A DNA stretch of 9,544 bases from Marine Group II euryarchaeote MED-G33 (GTDB lineage: Archaea > Thermoplasmatota > Poseidoniia > Poseidoniales > Thalassarchaeaceae), in the NCBI GenBank assembly GCA_949538655.1, contig CATISE010000163.1, positions 1-9,544 of the forward strand, in the 5' to 3' direction. Of the stretch, positions 1-7,065 are shown in pieces. Position 1 is the stretch's first letter, and each line of letters opens with the position of its first letter. The position numbers and the translations under genes were made by a program. The notes below the pieces were generated by a model. The model made no database searches. It was not told the origin of the DNA and saw only the letters and a program-made list of their open reading frames with translations.

Positions 1-32
1 ACCAGCCTCGCGCATACCCGGCCTAGGGTTGG

Positions 33-71
33 GGAGGTGGAAAACCTTTGATGTCAAGTGACCTCGCCTAA
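33..71 (+). other. Possible Shine-Dalgarno plus six-codon leader ORF ahead of the glucanase gene
   Basis: GGAGGTG at 33-39 is a strong Shine-Dalgarno-like element. It lies 11 bases before an ATG at 51 that opens a six-codon reading frame (M-S-S-D-L-A) ending in TAA at 69-71. That stop is only three bases before the ATG at 75 of the large glucanase gene, and both ATGs are in the same frame. The element is about 35 bases from the ATG at 75, too far to act on it directly. The layout could mean translation of a leader peptide followed by reinitiation, or the GGAGGTG match may be chance. No homology supports the tiny peptide. Confidence 0.25.
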
Positions 72-74
72 CCA

Positions 75-3000
75 ATGAGCCGGACAGCAATCATACTCGT
101 CACTCTATTTCTAGCCCCTGTTTGGTTGGGTTTGGTCACCGCAACGACCCCTGACGAAATTACACTGGATGGTGACATGACTGATTGGGATGGCGAGACA
201 TTACAATCCACTGATTCCAATGCAGTGACATTCCGAATGACTTGGAATGACACACATCTTTTCCTAGGTTGGTCTGGAACCGATTGGTCAAGTGATATTG
301 AAGGCGCAGATTTGTTTGTTTATCTGAATACGAGTGATGGCGGCAGTCCATTGTCAAAGAATTGGCATATGGCTCAAACTCTTCCATTTGCTGCAGACCA
401 TGCATTCGTTCTCGAGAATAGTTCGTATTCCTCACTACAAACATACGATGGCTCAGGATGGGTCGAAAGCGCTTCTACTGCATCATCGTGGATCGGTTGG
501 TCTGGAAACCAAAACACTGAGATCGCAATCCCTTGGGATGGCATAGGTTCACCGGAGAATGTTGGTGTTGTCGCATGGGCCCAATGGCAAGATGCGGGCA
601 ATGTTTGGACAGCATTCCCACAGGAAAATCCAGCATCAAGCAACGGTGCTGAAGCGTTTACACATTGGTACCAAATTGAGAACAGGTCGACACCCCAATC
701 CAGTTCTGATGTAGCCATCCAAACATCAGATACACCGGTTGAGAAGGTCGATGATGCGTTGAACATCGCCATTGTATTTCACCAACATCAACCCTACTAC
801 AAGAACAAGTTGACAGGTATGGTGGAAATGCCATGGGTTCGAGTTCATGCCATGACTGAGTATGTTGATAGTCCCGGGATTCTGTCTGGAACCGATACCA
901 AAATCACATACAATTTGGTTCCATCTTTTATCGAACAGTTACTTGATTATTCTGAAAATGGTGTTCTTGATGTGCATACTGATATCGCTCGTCGTTCATG
1001 GAATGCCGAAGGTTACCCCAATGCAACAGCGCTCGAACTGCATACGATGCAATTCCAGTCATTTTGGAACTCTGGATGGATTTACAATGTCACATCAGAT
1101 GATCTAAGAGTCGGTTGGGCCTTTCCGTCAAGTCAACGATATTCAGAATTGCATGGCATGACGATGCACAATTTGAAACCTGCAACCATCATGGATGACA
1201 CCCTACTCGATCCACAAGATTTCCTTGATTTACAGGTGTTGTGGTATCTCTATCAATTTAGCCCATCCTATGTCCAAGGTGACTACAATTCAAGTCATCG
1301 TGACCAAGGTTTAATCGATTTGTTCATGCAAAATGGACAGTATACGCTAGCCGATCTGACATACGTCCTAGATGCCCAAGAAGCGCACATGTCCAACATA
1401 TTACCGATGTACTCTGAATTGGCTGCCAGCGGTCAAGTTGAGTTGACCACCACGCCGTATTATCACCCGATTATGCCACTATTGATGATGGATGGGTGGA
1501 CCTTTGAAGATGGTATTCGGGTCAACAAAGATTCGTGGCCAGAAGATGTCACGACACATTTGCAAACTGGCATGGATTTGTTTGAACAAGAGCTCGGATT
1601 CCGTCCCGTGGGAATGTGGCCCAGTGAACAATCGGTGTCCCCTGACATGGTTCAACCCGTGGCCGATGTCGGGATCGAATGGATGGTGACAGACGAACTG
1701 AATCTCGAAGAGTCTACAGACATGAATGGCAATACAATCGATGTATCCGTTGCCTCCAATCTGGCGACACCTTGGATGGTTGATGATGTCGCAACCGTCT
1801 TCCGTGATCGAGTCATTAGCGATCGAATCGCTTTCCAATACGGTACGATGACCCCTGAAGCTGCCGTCTCAGATTTCCTTGCCTATTGCGACAATATCCG
1901 TCAGCAATTGCTAGACGAAGGCAAAGATCCTAGCGATCATCTACTCACTGTAGCCCTTGATGGTGAAAATTGGATGTTCATGTCTGAATTCCAACATCAG
2001 GACAATGGCCGACCATTTACCGAAGAATGGTTTGGTCGATTGAGCACACATCCGACCGTGGTGACGACCACGCCAGGGGAATTCCTTGAGAAGAATCTCA
2101 GCCTGCCTGAAATCGATGTCATAGGCACCGGTTCCTGGATTGATGGAACACTTTCAACTTGGGCTGGAGAAGCCGAGGAGAGCCTTGCTTGGCAGAGAAC
2201 AGTCGAGGCTCGCCAAGCGTTGGTTGCCTTCGAGACTGAAAACCCGAATCATGCAGGTCTCGGTGATGCATGGGAGAGCCTCTACATCGCTGAAGGCAGT
2301 GATTGGTACTGGTGGTACGGACTCGACCAGGACAGTGGCTATGATGAGATGTGGGATGTTTTGTTCAAGGTCCATCTCTCAAACATTTACCGGGCAGTCA
2401 ATCTCGACCTTCCCCCTTACTTGCTCGACTTGTGGACCAACCCTGCCTTGCCTGAAATCCCCTATAGTGGTATCATTGAACCGATGATTGACGGCATTGC
2501 TCTACCCGGTGAATGGGATGGTGCTGCAATGTATGATGCGGGCACCGATGATGAATTGTTGGATATCGAATCATTCCACCTTGGCTATGATGCATCAAAT
2601 GTCTATGTGCGTGTGGATGTAGGCAGCATGCCAGCGGATTGGGAATCGATGGACTTGGAATCATCCCCCGATGTCTCAATATATTTCATGCAACCGAATG
2701 CAATCAATTTCAATGAAGTCGAGACCAACTTCAGAACATATTACGGCAATACTGTGCTAGGTTTCCCTGCCAAGAACATGATCTCATTCAACTTCGGTGA
2801 GTTGTGGGAAGATGGGCGAGCAAAGTACGATATTTTCGAAGCCAAGGGAAAAATCGGTGATACAGAGCGTTGGAATTTAGCAGGTCAATCGATTCTAGGC
2901 GGATGTGCGGCTGATGAGGTGTTTGAATTCCAAATTCCATGGTCGGAAATAGGTCTTGCACCTCGGTATTCGACCCGCGTGAAGGTTGTGACCAGTTGGC

Positions 3001-4550
3001 AAAATTCCCTTGCATATGGAGATGGAGTCGACGTCGAAATCGCTCCACCTGCACCTGCAGAGATGATCATGCCGGACTTAGAAGAATGGGTCACTCTCCT
3101 CGATATCGACGATGCGGTTGGTGATGAAACTGGAGATGGTGATTACACCTATCCATTGGCCGGAGATTTCGCGCCGGGCTCTGGGCTATTCGACATCACA
3201 CATCTCAAGGTAAGCCAGAGCGAATGGAATGCTCGCTTCGAAGTCTCATTTGCTGAGATGACCGATTATTGGGGATTGGCCAATGGATTTAGCCATCAAA
3301 TAGTGCAAATCTATGTTGATCAAGGCGATACTATGTATGGGGAAACTGAACTTCTAGACGGTGCTTATGCTGTTGCGCACGATGATTGGGCATGGGAAGT
3401 TGCTGTCTCAGTGACAGGTGAGCCCGGTGCAGTCAAATCGGTTAGTGCTAGTACTGGTGAGACCAGCGCCAAAGGAATCGAAGTATCCTCTGATAAGGAT
3501 TCCAAAACCATCACAATCACAGTGTCCAAGAATGTCATCGGTGAAAATATTCCAAATTACAGATTCATTGTCGTCGCCGGTTCACAAGATGGCTTTGGGA
3601 CCGGCAAGTGGCGTGATGTTGATGCGGACGCCAAGACTTGGAGATTGGGGGGTGGGGCCGACCCCAGCACAGTCGATGGGCTAGATTACGACCCCAACAT
3701 CGTCGACATGGTCCTCGACAATACAACGGATCAATCTGCAATGCTCAATTCCTACGATGTCGAATCCCAAACCTATGCGGTCCTGACAGGAATTGAATTA
3801 CCTGAAGTTGCACAACAGGTGTTTGGTGTCGGTGTTTCCAGCATCACATCGTCTTCAGCGATTGTCTCTTGGTCGACAACCAAGGCGGACAATGGTACCG
3901 TCGTTTGTGCAAACAACTCGTTTTCGACCACCGCGCCTGCGCTTTCTCACGCTTTGCAAGTGAGCCAATTGACATCGGGTACAGCCTACATTTGCACGAT
4001 TTCAGTTGAGGACACACCAGCGATGGAGGTTTCATTCAACACTTCTACAGAAATAGATACAACACCTCCAGATGTACTGAACCTCGCTGTTGAAGTCCTT
4101 GAAAGTGGCTCACTTCGAGTCACATGGTATACGAGTGAGGAAGCGACCGAATCCATCGAGGTATCTGGTCAGATTTTCGCCGGAGATACTGTCGCACTTC
4201 GTAAGAATCACGACATGACGATTGCCCCCTACCCTGGCCTCCTTGCTCTTGAAACACATACACTAACGGTCACTGCCATCGATGCATCAGGCAATTCAAA
4301 CACTTCCAATGTGGAATTCATTATTGCTGAAGGGGATACAACATCACCATTGCCAGATGAGTCTTCAGAAACAAGTGATACTGAGGATGATTCAGATGAG
4401 AAAGCAGACATTGGTGCACTGTTTGGTGAACCCATTATCCAAATTGCACTTTTGTTGGTGGTACTGATGATTCTCGTGGCATTTATTCGAACACGAAAGT
4501 ATGAGTTGGACTATTCAACTCCCATTGAGGATGACTTGTTCGAAGATTAG
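75..4550 (+). CDS. Secreted, membrane-anchored GH57 amylopullulanase-like alpha-glucanase
   Basis: Predicted cell-surface glycoside hydrolase of family 57, most like archaeal type II pullulanases that cleave alpha-1,4 and alpha-1,6 links in starch, glycogen or pullulan. Residues 1-23 form a signal peptide (likely cleavage after V-T-A). About 26-205 is a CBM9/DOMON-like beta domain (LDGDMTDWDG). The GH57 domain, about 228-790, has HQHQPYY at 236-242, GMWPSE with candidate nucleophile E518, ALDGENW with candidate acid/base D629, SWIDG near 688 and GSDWYWW at 741-747. A second DOMON-like domain starts near 803 (MIDGIALPGEWDG). About 1010-1245 resembles the glucodextranase C-terminal domain (VGDETGDG, later YDPNIVDMV and MLNSYDVES). 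Two fibronectin-III-like domains follow (about 1250-1325, with C1278 and C1307 possibly paired; about 1328-1420), then an acidic linker, a membrane helix near 1453-1473 and a cytoplasmic tail starting RTRK. About a dozen N-X-S/T sequons fit surface N-glycosylation. Substrate specificity is inferred from architecture. Confidence 0.88.
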   Translation: MSRTAIILVTLFLAPVWLGLVTATTPDEITLDGDMTDWDGETLQSTDSNAVTFRMTWNDTHLFLGWSGTDWSSDIEGADLFVYLNTSDGGSPLSKNWHMAQTLPFAADHAFVLENSSYSSLQTYDGSGWVESASTASSWIGWSGNQNTEIAIPWDGIGSPENVGVVAWAQWQDAGNVWTAFPQENPASSNGAEAFTHWYQIENRSTPQSSSDVAIQTSDTPVEKVDDALNIAIVFHQHQPYYKNKLTGMVEMPWVRVHAMTEYVDSPGILSGTDTKITYNLVPSFIEQLLDYSENGVLDVHTDIARRSWNAEGYPNATALELHTMQFQSFWNSGWIYNVTSDDLRVGWAFPSSQRYSELHGMTMHNLKPATIMDDTLLDPQDFLDLQVLWYLYQFSPSYVQGDYNSSHRDQGLIDLFMQNGQYTLADLTYVLDAQEAHMSNILPMYSELAASGQVELTTTPYYHPIMPLLMMDGWTFEDGIRVNKDSWPEDVTTHLQTGMDLFEQELGFRPVGMWPSEQSVSPDMVQPVADVGIEWMVTDELNLEESTDMNGNTIDVSVASNLATPWMVDDVATVFRDRVISDRIAFQYGTMTPEAAVSDFLAYCDNIRQQLLDEGKDPSDHLLTVALDGENWMFMSEFQHQDNGRPFTEEWFGRLSTHPTVVTTTPGEFLEKNLSLPEIDVIGTGSWIDGTLSTWAGEAEESLAWQRTVEARQALVAFETENPNHAGLGDAWESLYIAEGSDWYWWYGLDQDSGYDEMWDVLFKVHLSNIYRAVNLDLPPYLLDLWTNPALPEIPYSGIIEPMIDGIALPGEWDGAAMYDAGTDDELLDIESFHLGYDASNVYVRVDVGSMPADWESMDLESSPDVSIYFMQPNAINFNEVETNFRTYYGNTVLGFPAKNMISFNFGELWEDGRAKYDIFEAKGKIGDTERWNLAGQSILGGCAADEVFEFQIPWSEIGLAPRYSTRVKVVTSWQNSLAYGDGVDVEIAPPAPAEMIMPDLEEWVTLLDIDDAVGDETGDGDYTYPLAGDFAPGSGLFDITHLKVSQSEWNARFEVSFAEMTDYWGLANGFSHQIVQIYVDQGDTMYGETELLDGAYAVAHDDWAWEVAVSVTGEPGAVKSVSASTGETSAKGIEVSSDKDSKTITITVSKNVIGENIPNYRFIVVAGSQDGFGTGKWRDVDADAKTWRLGGGADPSTVDGLDYDPNIVDMVLDNTTDQSAMLNSYDVESQTYAVLTGIELPEVAQQVFGVGVSSITSSSAIVSWSTTKADNGTVVCANNSFSTTAPALSHALQVSQLTSGTAYICTISVEDTPAMEVSFNTSTEIDTTPPDVLNLAVEVLESGSLRVTWYTSEEATESIEVSGQIFAGDTVALRKNHDMTIAPYPGLLALETHTLTVTAIDASGNSNTSNVEFIIAEGDTTSPLPDESSETSDTEDDSDEKADIGALFGEPIIQIALLLVVLMILVAFIRTRKYELDYSTPIEDDLFED

Positions 4551-6091
4551 ACGAATGGAATCGCTGCCATTGCATGGGTGTGTAGATTGACCACGGTCAG
4601 GATACAGGGCTTCGGTTGGAAACCCAACATACGTTGGTAATCCGTTTGGTCTTGCCAAGTACTGCTGTGGACGAGATTGACACCTTTGTAGGTCTCAGTG
4701 TGATGACCGTGAACGTGTCCTGTGACAAAGATGTCAGGGATTTCTTGGATGACCAACCGATCCTCAGGTTCGGGAGACAATGGCGTTTTCCCGCCCCAAG
4801 AGGGAGCGAGGTGACGCCTGTCAATCATCGCACGCATGGCAGCTTCTGGAGTCTCGAAGGTGACAGTACGTAAACTCGACACGAAATCCATGATTGAAAC
4901 ACCGTGGTAGGAGAGGACCCTGACTCCATTCAAGCTGAAGTCACAAGGGTTGCCGACAAAGAGGGTGTTGTTGTAATCGGTCTGCAATTCAGGGTCAATT
5001 GCGGGCTGAGGTTCGGCCGGTCGAACCGCGTCGTGGTTTCCCGGTAAGAGAAGAACTTCGACCCAATCAGGTAACTCCTGCAACATTTCTCCCAATCGAG
5101 AATATTGGTTGAACAAGTCGGTGATGTTGAGATGCCGATCCTGTCCGGGATAAATCCCCACTCCATCCACACCATCTCCGCTGATGACCAGATATCGAAT
5201 GGTCTTGGCCAAAGGATCATCATGGAACCATTGAATCATCTTGTGCCATTGCGGCTCAAGGAAGGTTTTGCTACCAAGGTGCAAATCTGAGATGAATGCA
5301 GCACTGACAGCCCGGTCTTCACCAGCGGTTCTTCGTTCGTGTGTTGTCAAGGCAGGGAAATGGATGTCATCGACAAATATGAGGTCACCAGATGTGTTGA
5401 ATGTACCACTGACTCCAATGACATCATCATCCATCAAACCCGCATGAACAATTTCCTGACTGGGCCCATCCTCATCTCTTTGCATTAGCATACATCGAAC
5501 TTCTCCGGTCGAATCCTCAATTGAAAAGCGAAGATGGCCATTTTTTGTGGTATTCGATTCTTTGACAAGACCGATGACAGTGAAGTCATTACCCCGGCCA
5601 GTGAACTGTTTTTTCTGACGTACAGCCTCATTGACTGCGATGGGTCGATTGGGTAGATTCCGGTCAAGGATCAGTCGACGAATTTGCTTGAGCCTATCGT
5701 TAAAGAAAGATTGAATGTCTTCCTTCTTGCCTTCTGTCACACTTTTTCCTGTAATGTCGAAATGCACGGTTATCTCGGCATCGACATCTTTGGCTTGCAT
5801 TGGGAAGTCGGCCAATTTGTAGTGGTCCAAGTTATGAATCCGGGGTGCTGCAACCGGTTCAGGTTCTGCAATTGGGGCAATCGTCCTCGCGACCACCGTT
5901 GATTCCGATTGCTTGAGTAAGGAATCCAGCATGTTTTCATCTAACATACCTTTGCAGTCTGCTTTTACTGCTGCCTGTAACAAAGCATCGATAGAAGGCA
6001 AAGCCAGGAGTCGTTCTCGGACAGAACGAGCAGGAATGAGGCCCACCGCCATCACCTTTCGGTGGATTTCCGCCCATTCCGCATCGCTCAC
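4547..6091 (-). CDS. polB: DNA polymerase D small subunit (DP1, exonuclease subunit)
   Basis: Small subunit of archaeal family D DNA polymerase, which pairs with the large DP2 catalytic subunit and supplies 3'-5' proofreading. A short helical N-terminal region (about 1-60) and a linker precede an OB-fold (about 165-245, NDFTVIGLVKES). A calcineurin-like phosphoesterase domain (about 262-505) carries the metal-binding motifs DLH at 269-271, GD at 305-306, GNHD at 351-354, YHG at 395-397 and GHVHG at 458-462. All are intact, so nuclease activity is expected. At 514 residues it is shorter than the roughly 600-residue Pyrococcus and Methanocaldococcus proteins, mainly in the N-terminal part. The start is GTG at 6091 with no clear Shine-Dalgarno. 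The gene is divergent from the pncC-like gene, and its TAA stop overlaps the glucanase stop on the other strand. DP2 is not in the window. Confidence 0.93.
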   Translation of the reverse strand: MSDAEWAEIHRKVMAVGLIPARSVRERLLALPSIDALLQAAVKADCKGMLDENMLDSLLKQSESTVVARTIAPIAEPEPVAAPRIHNLDHYKLADFPMQAKDVDAEITVHFDITGKSVTEGKKEDIQSFFNDRLKQIRRLILDRNLPNRPIAVNEAVRQKKQFTGRGNDFTVIGLVKESNTTKNGHLRFSIEDSTGEVRCMLMQRDEDGPSQEIVHAGLMDDDVIGVSGTFNTSGDLIFVDDIHFPALTTHERRTAGEDRAVSAAFISDLHLGSKTFLEPQWHKMIQWFHDDPLAKTIRYLVISGDGVDGVGIYPGQDRHLNITDLFNQYSRLGEMLQELPDWVEVLLLPGNHDAVRPAEPQPAIDPELQTDYNNTLFVGNPCDFSLNGVRVLSYHGVSIMDFVSSLRTVTFETPEAAMRAMIDRRHLAPSWGGKTPLSPEPEDRLVIQEIPDIFVTGHVHGHHTETYKGVNLVHSSTWQDQTDYQRMLGFQPKPCILTVVNLHTHAMAAIPFV

Positions 6092-6205
6092 AAGCCTTTA
6101 CCCTAACGCGGCCGTTCAAAGGCATTACTGCGAACCAAAAAGCCGAATTTCACGCCCCTTCCTGCCGTCGGCATGCCTAAGAACAGCCGTTGAGGCCGTC
6201 AATAC
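6092..6205. promoter_or_regulatory. Divergent intergenic control region between DP1 and pncC
   Basis: These 114 bases separate two genes read in opposite directions, so both promoters should lie here. No textbook archaeal TATA box is obvious. On the minus strand a weak TTTGAA (6115-6120) sits about 25 bases before the DP1 GTG. On the plus strand CCTAAGAA (6176-6183) sits about 23-30 bases before the pncC GTG. TGCCGTCGGCA at 6163-6173 is a perfect 11-base dyad that could be an operator half or a chance palindrome. GAGG at 6192-6195 could serve as a Shine-Dalgarno for the GTG at 6206. The region's role is inferred from gene orientation. Confidence 0.4.
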
Positions 6206-6913
6206 GTGAGTGAGGAAGCATCCATGCTCGCGGCCCGGCTCGTCCGTCGCCTGAAGAAGGAAGGGTGGAGCCTGTCCGTTGCAGAGTCTTGCACCGGTGG
6301 TTTACTGGCCAGCAGTTTTACTGATATCTCCGGTGCATCCGAGTGGTTTTCACAAGGCTGGGTCACCTATTCCAACGAGTCCAAGATTTCCATGTTGGGT
6401 GTGAATCCAAAAAAATTGGAAAAGCGTGGCGCTGTTAGCCATGATGTGGCACTTGGAATGGCGCAAGGCGCCCAATTATCCTCGGGTAGTGGTGTGAGCA
6501 TCTCAATCACAGGTGTAGCCGGCCCTACCGGGGGAAGTGAGGGGAAACCTGTCGGGACGGTTTACGTAGCGGTTTGCGTGGGTGAATCTTACCTTGTTCG
6601 ACGAGGTGAGTTCGGTGGAGGCGATCGTGCATCAAACAAGCATTCATTCATTATTTTCGCAATGCAGAAAGCAATTCAAGCATGGGATGCCCACTTTGGT
6701 CGAATCGAAGCGGTTCGTATGGCCGCCGAAACAGATGCGGGTGCAGCCGAGGTCATCGAAGTCAATCTATCACAGGCACTTTCATCGATCAATCCCGATT
6801 TGGATACTTGGAAGGAAAATACTGTTTGGACTACGGAAAAAGTCGCTACAACACTAGAAGAACAGGACAAAGATGCACTTGGCGATGATGCCGAATGGAC
6901 CGAAGAGCAATAG
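6206..6913 (+). CDS. pncC: CinA C-terminal domain protein, nicotinamide-nucleotide amidase (PncC) with acidic tail
   Basis: Member of the CinA C-terminal/PncC family, which hydrolyses nicotinamide mononucleotide to nicotinate mononucleotide and ammonia in pyridine-nucleotide salvage. Visible motifs are AESCTGG at 26-32 (candidate nucleophile S28), TYSNESK at 54-60 (K60), GAVS at 75-78, ITGVAGPTGG at 101-110 and KPVGTVYVA from 114. The family core ends near residue 165; the remaining 70 or so residues form an acidic tail (ending DDAEWTEEQ) not typical of stand-alone PncC proteins. The N-terminal COG1058 domain of full CinA is absent. The start is GTG at 6206, with GAGG about 10 bases upstream. 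An ATG at 6224, with TGAGGAAG at 6211-6218, is equally plausible and would lose only six residues. It ends directly against a tRNA gene on the opposite strand. The amidase role is inferred from family motifs. Confidence 0.85.
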   Translation: MSEEASMLAARLVRRLKKEGWSLSVAESCTGGLLASSFTDISGASEWFSQGWVTYSNESKISMLGVNPKKLEKRGAVSHDVALGMAQGAQLSSGSGVSISITGVAGPTGGSEGKPVGTVYVAVCVGESYLVRRGEFGGGDRASNKHSFIIFAMQKAIQAWDAHFGRIEAVRMAAETDAGAAEVIEVNLSQALSSINPDLDTWKENTVWTTEKVATTLEEQDKDALGDDAEWTEEQ

Positions 6914-6986
6914 TGGGACCGACCAGATTTGAACTGGTGATATTCGCCTTGTAAGGGCGACGTCATAACCGCTAGACCACGGACCC
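6914..6986 (-). tRNA. tRNA-Val (anticodon UAC)
   Basis: On the minus strand the 73 bases fold as a tRNA. The acceptor 5' arm is GGGTCCG and the D arm is GTC/GAC closed around TAGCGGTTAT. The anticodon stem TCGCC/GGCGA encloses the loop CTTACAA (anticodon TAC, reading GUA valine codons). The variable loop is ATATC, the T arm is ACCAG/CTGGT with loop TTCAAAT, the acceptor 3' arm is CGGTCCC and the discriminator is A. The acceptor stem has six pairs plus one U4-U69 mismatch. CCA is not encoded (the next bases are CTA), so it must be added after transcription. There is no intron. The 3' end abuts the stop codon of the convergent pncC-like gene. Confidence 0.93.
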
Positions 6987-7065
6987 GCAATTTAGCGCGG
7001 GAGGTTAGGGGATATGAGGTGAACCCCACCGTAGCCTTTTGAGTGACGGGTAAAATCGGAGTATA
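6987..7065. promoter_or_regulatory. Divergent spacer with tRNA-Val and PIMT-like gene promoters
   Basis: This 79-base gap lies between the 5' ends of the tRNA (minus) and the methyltransferase-like gene (plus), so it should contain both promoters. On the minus strand a TCATAT element ends about 25 bases before the mature tRNA 5' end, a plausible TATA-like position. On the plus strand only a weak CCTTTTGA (7035-7042) is near the expected position. GGAG at 7058-7061, four bases before the ATG at 7066, may be a closely spaced Shine-Dalgarno. An in-frame TAA at 7051-7053 rules out an upstream start for that gene. Confidence 0.35.

Noticed and set aside
1..15. Possible minus-strand gene beginning at ATG 15 and running off the left edge (MREAG)
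   Set aside because: Only five codons are visible, with no convincing ribosome site or promoter upstream on that strand.
374..772. 132-codon minus-strand open frame inside the glucanase gene
   Set aside because: It is antisense to a well-supported catalytic protein, its translation resembles no family, and it has no start context. The same applies to other antisense frames at 1479-1838 and 2788-3054.
5913..6209. 98-codon plus-strand open frame covering the DP1 start and the divergent spacer
   Set aside because: It is mostly antisense to DP1 codons, its translation is low-complexity Ser/Arg-rich with no recognisable domain, and it would run over the pncC start.
7018..7031. Small inverted repeat GGTG/CACC in the tRNA-PIMT spacer considered as a terminator or regulatory hairpin
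   Set aside because: The stem has only four pairs and is not followed by a T-rich tract; it is expected by chance.
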